Positions 33,931 to 44,324 of a DNA stretch of 64,000 bases are shown piece after piece. Below the pieces are notes generated by a model that saw only the letters and a program-made list of their open reading frames with translations, did no database searches and was not told where the DNA came from. Position 1 is the first letter of the stretch. Each line of letters starts with the position of its first letter. The DNA comes from Hippopus hippopus (Eukaryota > Mollusca > Bivalvia > Cardiida > Cardiidae). The stretch spans positions 42,336,360-42,400,359 of the forward strand of contig OX328107.1 of NCBI GenBank assembly GCA_946811185.2, written 5' to 3'. The position numbers and the translations under genes are program-made.

Positions 33931-34191
33931 AGGGACTTTACGATACCAACTTAGCTAGCAGGATAATTGTTATTGTTCCATGTTCAAAATGTATTATCCC
34001 TTATTATGCAATAAATGCTATAATCCCAATAACTCTTACCATATTACATGTAGTATTCGAATAGGGATATTTTTGCAGAAGAAAAAGAAACAGGAAAAAA
34101 CTGGGTAATTCCTCTTGTTTTCTACACATATATCTATGTATTTATTAGTTTTAAAGCCATCTTTTCATGGGAGTGAAATTTACCAGCTTTG

Positions 34192-34250
34192 TTAATTCTT
34201 TACCAAACAAACACGAAAATTGTTGGGAAAAGCAGAAAAACCCATCCTAA
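34192..34250 (-). mobile_element. Family A left fragment
   Basis: TTAATTCTTTACCAAACAAA followed by TTGTTGGGAAAAGCAGAAAA; internal deletion, no right half. Confidence 0.45.
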
Positions 34251-34303
34251 GTTACGCCTGTTATTTTAACATGATCAGTGTCATAGCTCAATCAGTGCAA
34301 AAC

Positions 34304-34566
34304 TTTCTCCCAATGAAAGCGGCTCTGCCAGTTTCTTTCCGAGGATTGATGACAAGATTCATTCCTCTCTCGCTGCTGACCAGTGTTTCGCAGAGTTATG
34401 TGGAAAAGCAGCCAGAGGCTTTGAAAGAATATTGTGCATATTACTGGTAAAAATGAAACTCTAGGAAAGCATAAATAGGTCCATAGGCTTCCCCAATATA
34501 TCTGAAATAATGTTGAAAACGGCATTAAACACCATACAATCAATCAGCCATTTCTCCCAATGAAAG
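34304..34566 (+). mobile_element. 5'-truncated SINE with 16-bp target duplication
   Basis: TTTCTCCCAATGAAAG occurs at 34304-34319 and 34551-34566. The 231 bp between begin at the end of the tRNA-like head (CTCTGCCAGTTTCTTTCCGA) and end ACCATACAATCAATCAGCCA. The body matches the SINE at 52847. Confidence 0.8.
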
Positions 34567-34765
34567 GGAAGTAAAACTCATAGATTATCTTGTAAATTTC
34601 TGACAGTGATCTTACCTTAAAGAGAGTACTCTCCCTTGTATAAGTTTTTAAGCACAATTATTGTTTGATAAAAATAGCAGATTCACTGATTACCTCTATA
34701 CCAGTGTTGTACTGAATAACTCTGGGTTTACATATATCAAGGTATCTCTGCTATAGTATTAACAC

Positions 34766-34972
34766 TTAAAGAGCTGAAGAAATTAACAAGGATATTTTTA
34801 GTGAATAAAAAGATAGCAGATGTTGCAATTTCGAGGCTTTTTAGAGGGGAGTATCTCTTGTAATATTGGACAATGTAAATGCAAGATCAGACTGCACATT
34901 CTGTGCAGTCTGATCTTGCATTTACATTGTCCCCATGCACAAGTACAGTCGTGCTTGGTGCTCGAAGGGTGA
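34766..34972. mobile_element. Family E MITE with perfect 31-bp palindrome
   Basis: Hairpin 34868-34932: a 31-bp stem (GGACAATGTAAATGCAAGAT...) with TTC loop and no mismatch. It differs from other family-E copies (GTGTAGATCAAG) yet on both arms equally. Outer ends TTAAAGAGCTG and GCTCGAAGGGTGAA. Confidence 0.7.
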
Positions 34973-35462
34973 ATGCGGTAAATATGTTAAAAGTTGTATG
35001 TTTATAAATGGATAGATGATCATATTTTGTTGGGGTTTCCGAAGTGGGACACTTTAGAGTAAATACAGCAGTTTGGATTAAAAACCTGATATTTGTAATA
35101 TGTAAGTAAACTTCTTGAATTGATTGGGATTATTCGTTGAATGAATTTTTTTTTAGGTAACAATGCAGTTACTTCATGATTTATCCTGTCGAAAGAAATT
35201 GGCCTAACCTCTTTCTATACATGTTATTTTTAGACATACCTATCTGTCTAGTACAATGAGACACAAAGAAATATTTTAAGGAAAGGAAATTTTCTTGCTT
35301 TGAATGATACTGAAAAGACTGTGACTAGAAATCATTGATCATTTTCCTGTAATGTTTTCAAAATCTGCCAAATGGATCAAAAGCCCTATGGTTATGAATA
35401 GGTATGAACTGGCAAGAGATAGCCCTGAGAGCATACCAGGTAACAGAATTTAACTGTAGGAC
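34973..35462. other. Unassigned stretch with faint family A trace
   Basis: 35320-35390 (CATTTTCCTGTAATGTTTTC) may be an eroded family-A right arm. No gene seen. Confidence 0.3.
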
Positions 35463-35640
35463 TACTAAGACATAGTGAAAGCATTAATTTTGTGGATGAC
35501 AAAGAAAGTGTGATGGAAATAAAGGATTTGATGTCAAAAATGATGGAAATATTGTGGGAAAAGGGGAAAATGCAGGACTGTTTTCTCCTTTTTTCAAATG
35601 TTTTCAGAAGCCTTTTTCTGAAAGCTGTTCATGGGCCTTT
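35463..35640 (-). mobile_element. Family A MITE, shortened hairpin
   Basis: Core AATATTGTGGGAAAAGGGGA / TTTTCTCCTTTTTTCAAATG with the tip lost. Confidence 0.65.
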
Positions 35641-35954
35641 TTAGTTTTTATACTGTAAATAAAGTCAATGTGAAAGACAGATAAATACAACAAGATTTTT
35701 TTTTTTAGCAATCATATAAACTGTATGGTTACATTCAATAAAAATGTTAAAGTTTTGGGCATCTGAATATCGGGGTGGTTATTTTGCAATCTTTAACTTT
35801 CTCTACTTCTATTACATCAGATATAACATCATCATGCTGATTTGAATACAAACTTGATTAATGAATGTAATTTATGCAGGTTATTAATCATGTGACATTC
35901 CCAAAAGTCTTTGCAAAACTCTGGTGCTAACTCTTCAAAAACCCTTAAGAGACT

Positions 35955-36095
35955 ACATAGCCCATTTAAGGCACAGTTGTGGCCAAAAGTAAACTATGCA
36001 GGTGTTGAAATGTATTTAAATTTTATTCATACCATTTAAAAGTATTGAAAATATTGTGAAGATGACAACCTGCTATCGTACAGTCATATGAGACA
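35955..36095. mobile_element. Family H half copy
   Basis: GGTGTTGAAATGTATTTAAAT and AAAGTATTGAAAATATTGTG match one arm of the element at 26713-27082. Confidence 0.5.
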
Positions 36096-36240
36096 CACTT
36101 AAATTGTCTTCAGATGCTTTCAATTCGTACAAGTCTTCACTTCTGTCTTGTGGTAACCAGTTTGGTGCCTGAGGGTTTGAAAGAATAATGTGGATTATAC
36201 TTGTTTGATTTATTTTTTGGATGGTGTTCTATGCCACTTA

Positions 36241-36440
36241 CAGCAGTAGCTCAGTGGTTAGCGTATCTGACTCCTGACCCGGTGGTAGCGAGATCAATAC
36301 ACAGTTTAGACGAACTTTCTTTCAGACAATTATTTGCTCCTCAAATCAGATGCATGTGAGACAAGTGTCAGTGACTTGGAAAGAAAGTTGTGTCAGCACT
36401 GGTGTGAGAAAGCTAGGAAACACATGCAAACTGTTCAATA
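36241..36440 (+). mobile_element. tRNA-derived SINE (family of 54212)
   Basis: AGTAGCTCAGTGGTTAGCG (A-box-like), GACTCCTGACCCGGTGGT, then CAGTGACTTGGAAAGAAAG and GTGTGAGAAAGCTAGGAA. The tail is missing; it runs directly into family F. Confidence 0.65.
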
Positions 36441-36772
36441 ATATTAAAGTTCAAGACAATAATTCATGCATTTAGGATGGCAAAAGTCTCTCTAATTTAC
36501 TAATTTAATTGCAATATCAGCTTGACTCTAGGTCCTTGACATATTATTTTGGCTATGGTCAACCCACTGCACAAATGATTCAGATAATACTGTACACATG
36601 CTACAACTTTCTGTAGTGTAGAAAACACATTGAAAGACCAGAGAGTTGCATGACACATAAGTACAAAGAATGATGAGCCTACCTGTTTCCTGAGTTGATT
36701 TTAGGCAATAATTTCAGGGGTGGAAGACCCACCATAACATTTTCTTATCAGAGCCATTGGCTCTGAATATGG
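36441..36772. mobile_element. Family F dispersed repeat, copy 3
   Basis: AAGACAATAATTCATGCATT ... GAAAGACCAGAGAGTTGCATG ... CAGAGCCATTGGCTCTGAAT. Left end replaced by the SINE. Confidence 0.7.
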
Positions 36773-36956
36773 ACGTGCCCTTTTTTGCCCCAGCAGTTAA
36801 CAAGTTTTATAAAGAGATAGTTCTTTATAAGAACCAATTTCTAAACTTCTAAGCACTTTTCTAAATTTTTTGAAAAATTAAATTTCAATATTCTGTAGAT
36901 ATTTTTCCTTTGTGTTGCTTGTCGAGAGATGTGAAATCAGCTTCCATGATAATTAT

Positions 36957-37193
36957 TTAACCCTTTACCAAACAATCTTGTGTTTTTACAATTTTGAGGA
37001 AGATTCAGCCTTTTGAAAACATTGTGGAAAAAGAAGAAAATGCTGCTAGCCAGCATTTTCTCCTTTTCCCACAATGTTTTACACTGTGTCAGAGGTACAT
37101 GTTATACAAACCATTTGAGACACATCAATATGTCGTCTGCAAATACTTCCAGTTTGGATCGATCTAAAATTTTGTCGTCTGGTAAAGAGCTAA
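36957..37193 (+). mobile_element. Family A MITE, full length
   Basis: TTAACCCTTTACCAAACAAT to GTCTGGTAAAGAGCTAA, 237 bp. Hairpin AGAAGAAAATGCTGC / CCAGCATTTTCTCC. Confidence 0.85.
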
Positions 37194-37343
37194 ATCTTTC
37201 CAATGCAGGTGATAGAGAAGAGATGATATTGGTTTTTCAGCTATAATAAAAATCTACGGTTCAGATGCTTTATTGATATGCTGCAGGGCGTCAGTAAAAG
37301 GGCCCCGTCTCCTGCCTGACACAGCACGGTCAGCCAGAATAGC

Positions 37344-37574
37344 TTAATCCTTTACTACACAATCCTGGCTTTTATAGACCCTGAGGAAGCAGCCATTTTA
37401 AAACATTGTGGGAAAAAGGAGAAAATGCTGGTTAGCAGCATTTTCTCCTTTTCCAACAATGTTTTCTACCCTTTCACTAATAAATTACAACATTTTAGTC
37501 ACATTCGATTTATCATATGCCAAATGCTTTGATATATGACATATTCAAAATTTTGTTGTTTGGTAAAGAGTTAA
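37344..37574 (+). mobile_element. Family A MITE, full length
   Basis: TTAATCCTTTACTACACAAT to GGTAAAGAGTTAA, 231 bp. The hairpin is nearly complete (AAAAAGGAGAAAATGCTGG / CAGCATTTTCTCC). Confidence 0.85.
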
Positions 37575-37579
37575 ATGGT

Positions 37580-37861
37580 GGGATGTGAGACTTGTAAGTG
37601 ACAAATCGTGGTACACATGCTGGTGGAGGTTTGATCCCCAAGGCTGGCCTACTAAAATTTACAAATAGCCCTTTGGATGTGCCGTAAACCTATGGCCAAT
37701 GTAACATTGCTGTACATTGAGCATTTTAAAGAACCAAGCATAATTTAGGAGGTATCTTGGACTATCAACGGCCACATAAATAACAGCTGTCTCTGGGCAT
37801 TGCCCATATGGGCAACCAGTTATGGCAATAAATAAAGTTAATAAACAAATATCAATCAATG
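37580..37861 (+). mobile_element. Probable SINE with ATCAATCA tail
   Basis: GGTGGAGGTTTGATCCCCAA resembles a B box; the body is unlike the other SINEs here; the tail is AAATATCAATCAATG. No target duplication found. Confidence 0.4.
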
Positions 37862-37924
37862 TTAGATACTTAGAAAGTCACAATGAAAAAAATCAGCATT
37901 AGGGTCTTCTGTAACCATAGTGTG

Positions 37925-38150
37925 AACTCTCTATCAGACTACAAAATTTTAGATTTGTCCAATTTCAAAACATTTGCAGACAGCTTACTGAATGTGGTTC
38001 AAATCAAAACATTTCTCCATGAAAGGATGGGAAATATTGTTTGAAAAAGAGAAAATGTCATTACCAGCATTATTTTCATTTCCAACAATGTTTTTAGAAG
38101 TGTTTTTTCCTTGGGCAGTGAAAACTTAAGATTGTTTGATAACTGGTTAA
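37925..38150 (-). mobile_element. Family A MITE
   Basis: Q arm CAGACTACAAAATTTTAGAT, loosely paired core and P arm ending GATAACTGGTTAA. Confidence 0.7.
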
Positions 38151-38382
38151 TTTCACCGTCATGGTTTGATTTCTGCAAACAGAGTTTGTCACATTGCCGT
38201 GTGTTTGAATTTTTACCTGACACAGTGTGCTTGACTTGTCTGCAACAAAAGTATCATCTTATTCAGAAGGCAGTGTTGAACATTCGCCTTGAAAAATTCT
38301 TCATAATTTTTTTGCCTTATGCTGTTCCCTTTCAGAAAATGTAACAATCAAACACCACAACCCAACTGTGGAGGAAGGGAGT
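38151..38382 (+). other. Possible coding relic or exon
   Basis: One frame stays open through CRVFEFLPDTVCLTCLQQKY and beyond (about 38185-38344), after a TTCTGCAAACAG acceptor-like site at 38173-38184. No good donor follows and I recognise no family. Confidence 0.2.
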
Positions 38383-38918
38383 TTAACTCTTTACCACACA
38401 GTCCCAAGTTTAAACAACTCTAAGAAAGAGGCCCTTTGAAAATATTATGGGAAAAGGAGAAAATGCATTTTCTCTTTTTTCAAAAAATATTTTTTACCCT
38501 TTCAAAGATAGAAAAACCTATGACTTGTGTTCTGAAAATTCCTTCAATATGGCTCAGTCTAAAATTTTGTCTTGTGGTAAAGGGTTAACTCTTTCCATAC
38601 CATAGTTGACATCAGAAGCTTAGATATGTGGACAAGCAGTGTAGATCAAGATCAGACTGCACAGAATGTACAGCTTACTGTTTACTTCTTTATTCTAGAT
38701 TATGACCAAACTGTCTCTTAACTCTTTCCTTACAGTAGACAACACAGGATCCTTTTGAGGACTGTGTAGATCAAGATTAGACTGCAGTCTGATCTCTGAT
38801 CTACACTGTCCACTCTTCTACTCTAGATTATGACTAACAATCTCTTCATCTTGCTGTGGAACTATACTTGCTGCCATTGAAAATGTGTAGGTTATTTATT
38901 CGGTAGTCAAAGAGTTAA
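38383..38918. mobile_element. A-E-E chain sharing TTAA (38383-38588, 38585-38721, 38718-38918)
   Basis: A family-A copy with a shortened hairpin is followed, through single shared TTAAs, by a truncated family-E copy and then a full family-E copy (TTAACTCTTTCCTTACAG to GTAGTCAAAGAGTTAA). The last one's palindrome tip has lost the loop (ACTGCAGT). Confidence 0.75.
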
Positions 38919-39240
38919 TCTTGCAGTGGAACTTTATCTCTAGCTGTCGAGGAAAAGGAATTGATTTATTTGGTTGTAAAAGAGTTCCTATGTTGTATGA
39001 AAGTGCTTTGAAAGTGGACAAGAGTGTAAAATTTTGTCTCCTTGTGAAGGGTCAAGGGTTTACCAAAGAATATTTAGTAACTTCCCACTGGAATATTTTG
39101 ACATTATTTACCACACATGGGAGAAGTAAAGAAATAAAAATTTAAACAATTTGACAATATCTTATTGTAAAACACAGACAACTATTGAAATATTGTGGTA
39201 AATGGATTATAGGTACATGTATTTAATTTTTTTTTTTCAG

Positions 39241-39323
39241 AGCCCTTTTTTTTTTTTTGAGCCTGTTCCTGAAAGAGTCTATAAGAACTTATTAGCTTCA
39301 GAGTGTCAAAAGAATGATACAAG
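39241..39323 (+). CDS. Candidate internal coding exon (unrecognised)
   Basis: A long T-rich tract ending in CAG (39238-39240) or in GAG (39259-39261), an open frame EPVPERVYKNLLASECQKND, and a strong donor CAAG|GTATGT (39324). Coding composition is good and unlike the flanking repeats. Partner exons unknown. Confidence 0.42.
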
Positions 39324-39383
39324 GTATGTGTACATGTACAGTTATATAATATCTATAAGAGATAAGATTAAAAATAATCACCA

Positions 39384-39418
39384 GTCAATCGATCGATCAA
39401 TCAATCAATCAATCAATT
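39384..39418. repeat. (ATCA)n / (ATCG)n tetranucleotide repeat
   Basis: CAATCGATCGATCAATCAAT and on; resembles an orphan SINE tail immediately before a family-D copy. Confidence 0.8.
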
Positions 39419-39440
39419 TTATTTTATCATAACGTGTATA

Positions 39441-39668
39441 CGAGCCATGCTCTGGCAAAAAGGGGAATTAATACTGATCCTGGTGCATTATACTAGGCAA
39501 GACATTACATAGACATGGGTCCATAAAATCCATTTTGTCTAACAGTTGACTGGATTTGGAGATAGAATGGTCCTTTGACATGCAGAAAATTTGCAAAGAG
39601 CAGGCTGACCTGGGTGGATACTTTTTGCAGATGTGTTAAGCCCCCTTTTCAAAGAACATGGCTCATAT
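39441..39668. mobile_element. Family D TIR element, copy 6
   Basis: CGAGCCATGCTCTGGCAAAA to TTTTCAAAGAACATGGCTCA; same interior as the cluster at 10.9-12.4 kb, part deleted. Confidence 0.7.
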
Positions 39669-39841
39669 ATATGAGATAAATAAGAGATAAGATGAACCAG
39701 ACAGTATTATTTGAATTGTAACTCAAAATCTCACTATAACCTATGTTGTGTGCACACATTGTGAGTTTTCTTGTCCATAAGATGGATATGAATTCGCAGC
39801 ATAGGTTTTTGTTGAAGAATGTCAGAATGGCTGTCTTTTAG

Positions 39842-40202
39842 CTCTTTACAAAATAATCCAATGTTTATATGACATGGAGGAAAAGGGTTTTTGAAAATAT
39901 TGTAGGAAATCGAGAAAATACCGATGAACAGTTTTCAAAACCTTGAGTGTCAAAGACAAAACACATCATTTCAGTCTCATTTTAGGCAACAAAATTTTAG
40001 ACTGGTCCAGATTGAAAGCATTTTCAAAGGACAGATTCAGTGTGGCTCAGATGATGAAATTTGTCTATGAAAGAGAACAAGAAATTGTGGGGAAAAAGAG
40101 AAAATGCTGATTACCAGCATTTTCTCCATTTCCCACAATGTTTTCAAAGGCCTTTTTCTGCAGAGGTCCTGAAACTCAGGTTGTTTGGTAAAGAACTGAT
40201 GT
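39842..40202. mobile_element. Two family A copies (39842-39985, 39985-40202)
   Basis: The first is mainly a P arm with left hairpin arm. The second has the Q arm first (GGCAACAAAATTTTAGACTG) and a good hairpin AGAGAAAATGCTG / CCAGCATTTTCTCC. Confidence 0.7.
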
Positions 40203-40484
40203 ATCATTGTATTCAAGGGCCTTTGTAATAGACAACTGAAAAAATTTGTCACTTGGCAAGGAGTTAACGTATATGATATATTCTGTATCGGCAGCCCGGC
40301 ATTATAATTCAAAAAGCTTCATTGATTTTATGACTGTTTGAACTGAACAACTTATGTCAATAGGAATATCATAAAAAAATTGGTAGATTTTTCGTTTACA
40401 ATACAGAGAATATTATACATTGTGAATTACCTGTACTTGTACTTCCAATTTTCAAAACTTTTAGTAAATTGAAATTATTGCAGC

Positions 40485-40609
40485 CCTTTACCTGCTTTAG
40501 GACATTTGAGTTTTTGATCAAGATAAGTCTGCATGTTTTGTGCAGTCTGATCTTTTTGCTACTATCATGCAAAAGCTCAAGTTTGCTCTATTCGGATGCT
40601 CAAGTTTAA
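40485..40609. mobile_element. Family E, part copy
   Basis: TTGATCAAGATAAGTCTGC / GTGCAGTCTGATC with outer sequence ending CTCAAGTTTAA, the TTAA also starting the next family-A copy. Confidence 0.5.
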
Positions 40610-40785
40610 CTCTTTACCAGACATCAAAATTTTGTACTCTTCCAAATTGAAAACAGTTGAAGACAACAAATTCAGATAGGTGAAATGATGATTTCTGTCC
40701 TTTATAGGGTAGAAAACAGTGTTTTCAATAGCCACCTTCTTCAGGGTCATTAAAACTCAAGATGTTGTGGTATAGTGTAAAAGTG
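40606..40785 (-). mobile_element. Family A MITE lacking its entire hairpin
   Basis: Arms are normal, but the centre reads GTAGAAAACAGTGTTTTCAA, i.e. the palindrome has collapsed to its base. Confidence 0.8.
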
Positions 40786-40789
40786 CTGT

Positions 40790-40862
40790 TAGGGCTAGTT
40801 TAGATCAAGATCAGACAGTTTATGCTGTGTGATCTTTGATCTAAGCTGTCAGCTTTGTGGAG
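40790..40862. mobile_element. Family E palindrome remnant
   Basis: AGTTTAGATCAAGATCAGAC / GTGTGATCTTTGATCTAAGC. Confidence 0.55.
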
Positions 40863-40925
40863 ACATATTAGACATATACAAACTTTAAATTGCATTTGTT
40901 TTAAGGTCTTACTAAATCTTAGGGT

Positions 40926-41545
40926 CAGTATTCGCCAACCATTCTGGTGAATATTCTTAGCCTTATTCTCCAAGATCTTCCAAATTTGAAAGTAACACAA
41001 CAAAACGAAATGGTTTAGCCAATCGGATGTTGTGTTACATTCAAATGTAGAAAATTCTGGAGAGTAAGACTTAGAAAGTTCTCAAGAATGGTTGGTGAAT
41101 ACTGTATAAGTGGAAATGTTTGCAACAGATATTTTTGCGATTACTGTTTTGGTATTTTACCAGAAGTATACTGACAAATAACAAGTGTCTCTAATTCGCA
41201 AACATTTCCTAATGCAGAATGTGGGTAATCATTAATTCCCAAATATTTCGACACTCGTATAATATTAATACACAACAAAACGAAATGGTTTAGCCAATCG
41301 GATGTTGTGTTACATTCAAATGTAGAAAATTCTGGAGAGTAAGACTAAGGAAGTTCTCAAGAATGGTTGGTGAATACTGTATAAGTGTATATCTATGTTT
41401 GCGACATAGGTATTTTTGCTATTACTGTTCGGGTATTTTACCAGAAGTATGCTGACAAATAACAAGTGTCTCTAATTCGCAAACATTTCCTAACGCAGAA
41501 TGTCCGTAATCATTAATTCCCAAATATTTCCACACTCGTATGATA
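40926..41545. repeat. Family J MITE (40926-41104) and a 275-bp tandem duplication covering its right half
   Basis: J: CAGTATTCGCCAACCATTCT and inverse AGAATGGTTGGTGAATACTG, with an inner palindrome around ATGGTTTAGCCAATC. The stretch from CACAACAAAACGAAATGG at 40996 recurs at 41271, including the J right half and flanking CTCTAATTCGCAAACATTTCC. Confidence 0.8.
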
Positions 41546-41704
41546 TTCATGTATACAGTATAGGCCCTGGTCCAAAAAAGTCTGTTAGCTTTACATGTAT
41601 TTTGTGCTTTGAGGCTTTTCCTTTCATAATGTAGACTGTGACTCTCAGTAATAGGAGAGACATTTTGGAAAGATACGTGAGTCCATGGTTTTTTGTATCT
41701 AATG

Positions 41705-42866
41705 ATAAAATGCTTTTGAAAACATCATGGGAAATGGAGCAAGTAATCATTAGCAGCTATTTTTAGCTCCACTGGCGGAAGGCCAGCGGGCTTATGTCAT
41801 GGCCTGGTGTCCGTCGTGCGTCTGTCCGTTCGTTAACTTTTATTTTAAACATCTTCTTCTCTGAAACCACCCATCCAATTTTGATGAAACTTCACAGAAA
41901 TGATCCTGCCATGGTCCTCTTCAGAATTCGTTGAAAGAATTTGATTCCTTCAAAAACTCTGGTTGCAATGGCAACAAAATTTAAAAATATTGGAAATCCT
42001 TGAAAATTTTCTTGTCAGAAACCATAAGGCCTGGGGCTACCAAATTTGGCATGTAGCTTTATCTAGTAGACCTCTATCAAATTTCTTCAAGTTATAGCCC
42101 TGGGGTCAAAATTGGCCCTGCCCCGGGGGTCACAAGTTTTACATAGGATTATATAAGAGAAAACTTTAGAAATCTCCCTGTACTGAGCCGTAAGGCCTAG
42201 GGCTACCAAATTTTGCATGTGGCTTTATCTAGTGGGCGTCTACCAAGAGTGCCCAAATTATAGCCCTTGGGTCAAATTTGACCCTCTCCAGGGGTCACAA
42301 GTTTTACATCGGCTTATATAGAGAAAACTTTAGAAGTCTCCCTTTTCCTAGCCGTAAGGCCTAGGGCTACCAAATTTTGCATGTGGCTTTATTTAGTGGG
42401 CTTCTACCAAGAGTGCACAAATTATAGCCCTAGGGTTGGGTTTGATCCAACCCCAGTGGTCAGAATTTTTACATGGGCTTATAATTAAAGTGAAAACTTT
42501 AGAAATCTTTTTACTAACCATAAGAACTAGGGCTACCAATTTTAGTCCTGTCTCAGGGGTCTCATGTTCAAAACCATTTGGCCAAGTATTGTATTGTTTG
42601 GCATGTAGGGTTTTCACTTACTAGCCAGTGGAGCAATACAGGGCCATCGTGGTCCTCTTGTTCTTTCTTGTAATGATTTCATATGCATTCAGGTGTACGT
42701 TGTGGAGGACTTTCGCTGGATTCCAGCATGTTCTTCTTTTCCCAAGATGATTTTTGCCCTTTCTGGGACAAATCTTATCATTTGAGTCACATTTAAATTG
42801 TCGGCTGCAAACACTCTGAACGTGAACTAGTCTGAACTTCTGTGGTTTGGTAAAGAGGTAAATTAA
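41705..42866. mobile_element. Family A MITE split by element C2
   Basis: 41705-41762 holds P-side CTTTTGAAAACATCATGGGAA up to AGCAGCTA. After C2, 42662-42866 resumes with TTCTTTCTTGTAATGATTTC and a further family-A right half ending GGTAAAGAGGTAAATTAA. The right part may come from more than one copy. Confidence 0.55.
41763..42661 (+). mobile_element. Family C Helitron-like element, copy 2
   Basis: TTTTAGCTCCACTGGCGGAA at the left; AGCCAGTGGAGCAATACAGG then GGCCATCGTGGTCCTCTTG at the right. About four internal units of ~164 bp with GCCGTAAGGCCTAGGGCTACC-like starts (about 42024, 42188, 42352, 42522). Confidence 0.75.
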
Positions 42867-43077
42867 CCCTTTACCACACAATCCACTCTTCTAACAACCC
42901 TAAGGGAAAAGCCCTTTGAAAACATTGTGGGAAAAGGAAAAAATGCTGGTAACCAGCATTTTCTCCTTTTTCCACAATGTTTTCTACCCTTTGAATGATG
43001 AATCTAATTTGATTTGTCGTCTGCAAACGCTTTCAATTAAGACAGGGCTGAAGTTTTGTCATCTGAAAAAGGGTTGA
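42863..43077 (+). mobile_element. Family A MITE, near-perfect hairpin
   Basis: TTAACCCTTTACCACACAAT to GAAAAAGGGTTGA. Hairpin from GAAAACATTGTGGGAAAAGG to its inverse with two mismatches, tip GCTGGTAACCAGC. Confidence 0.85.
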
Positions 43078-43133
43078 TGATCTAAGGTAAATTATACAAG
43101 GAAATTTACAAGTTGTCTGCAGCAGATTTGTTT

Positions 43134-43170
43134 CGGGGGGGGGGGGGGGGGGGGAAGGGGGGGGAGGGGT
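43134..43170. repeat. Long G-run
   Basis: About 21 consecutive G, then AAGGGGGGGGAGGGG. Could fold as a G-quadruplex or be an unstable or mis-assembled homopolymer. Confidence 0.85.
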
Positions 43171-43235
43171 TAATGACTTCACTTGCCTATTGTTCTTACT
43201 CTCCTAAGAAAGAAATCTTGTGCAAGTATAAATCC

Positions 43236-43640
43236 TTAAAGCCCCTGTCACGACAATAGTTGCTTTTGCGGCCAGTGTAGATCAAAGATCAGACTGCACA
43301 AAATGTGCAGTCTGATCTTTGATCTACTCTGTCTGCTTTGCTTTGACATTCTAGACAAAAGCAACATCGAAACTGCAATTATGTGTATCTTACTTCTAGA
43401 CCTAAAATGTCTGCTAGGTGTATTTGGTGCTCTGTTTAACTCTTTGCCAAACGACAAAATTTTGGACTCGATGAAATTTAAAGTATTTGCAGATGACAAA
43501 ATAAATGTGGATCAAATTATGACTTTTGTCATTGTAGGAAAAGGAGAAAATGCTGATTACCAGCATTTTCTCCTTTTCCCACAATGTTTTCAGAAGCTTT
43601 CTTCAGGGTCGTTAAAATGTGGGATTGGACGTAAAGAGTT
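43236..43640. mobile_element. E-A pair sharing TTAA (43236-43439, 43436-43640)
   Basis: Family E with a perfect 24-bp stem GTAGATCAAAGATCAGACTG.../...GATCTTTGATCTAC (loop AAA), both arms bearing the extra A/T of the GATCAAAGATC variant. It then runs through one TTAA into family A (CTCTTTGCCAAACGACAAAA), whose hairpin tip is GCTGATTACCAGC. Confidence 0.8.
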
Positions 43641-43972
43641 CAGAAAAAGAAAAGAGGTAGCCAGCATTATCTCCCTTTTTCCACAAGATACTTTTTAACT
43701 TTTTCAGAAAATTTGTTTAACTTTTTCAGAAAACTTTTTCAACCTCTTTAGCCATAGTTTTAGCTACCTTTAACCCTTAAAAGGTTCCAAATTACTGAAA
43801 TTGACCTTTTTTTAAATGTTGGCAAGAAAATGTAGTGAAGCAGCAGCTAGTGTAGATTCAAGATCATAGTGCAACTTCTGTGAAATCTTATCTTGATCTA
43901 CACTATCAAAAAAAAAAAGAAAAAAAAAAAATGCTGTCTTTAAATGCTTTCAATATAGAAGGCCAAAGACTT
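43641..43972. mobile_element. Family A scrap and family E part copy (43770-43915)
   Basis: 43650-43690 CCAGCATTATCTCCC is a family-A arm. 43770 TTAACCCTTAAAAGG starts a family-E copy with centre GATTCAAGATCATAGTGC / TTATCTTGATCTACAC. A-rich run 43913-43931. Confidence 0.5.
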
Positions 43973-44199
43973 ATTCCTTTACCACACAACCCAGACTTTT
44001 AACAACCCTGAGAAAGCAGGCATGTAAAAGCATTGTGGGAAAAGGAGAAAATGCTTACAGCCAGCATTTTCTCCTTTTCTGTCAATTTTTTTCTTCCCTT
44101 CTAAAAGCAAATTTCAATGTTAGAGTCACATTTAATTCGTCGTCTGCAAATGTGTTCAACTTTACTTGTCTAAAGTTTTGTCATGCTGTAAAGAGTTAA
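43973..44199 (+). mobile_element. Family A MITE, full length
   Basis: CTTATTCCTTTACCACACAA to GTAAAGAGTTAA; hairpin AAAAGGAGAAAATGCTTAC / CCAGCATTTTCTCC. Confidence 0.8.
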
Positions 44200-44324
44200 T
44201 TGTCAGGTGTAGAGTGAAGGAAGAGATACATGTAACAGAATTTAAGACTTGTCCACATCAGGAGCATTAATTTTGCAGACAACATATGGAATTTAACGCC
44301 AAATAATGAAATTGAGCCGTAAAG

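Noticed and set aside
43303..43698. 131-codon plus-strand frame
   Set aside because: It crosses the E-A junction and both palindromes; purely repeat sequence.
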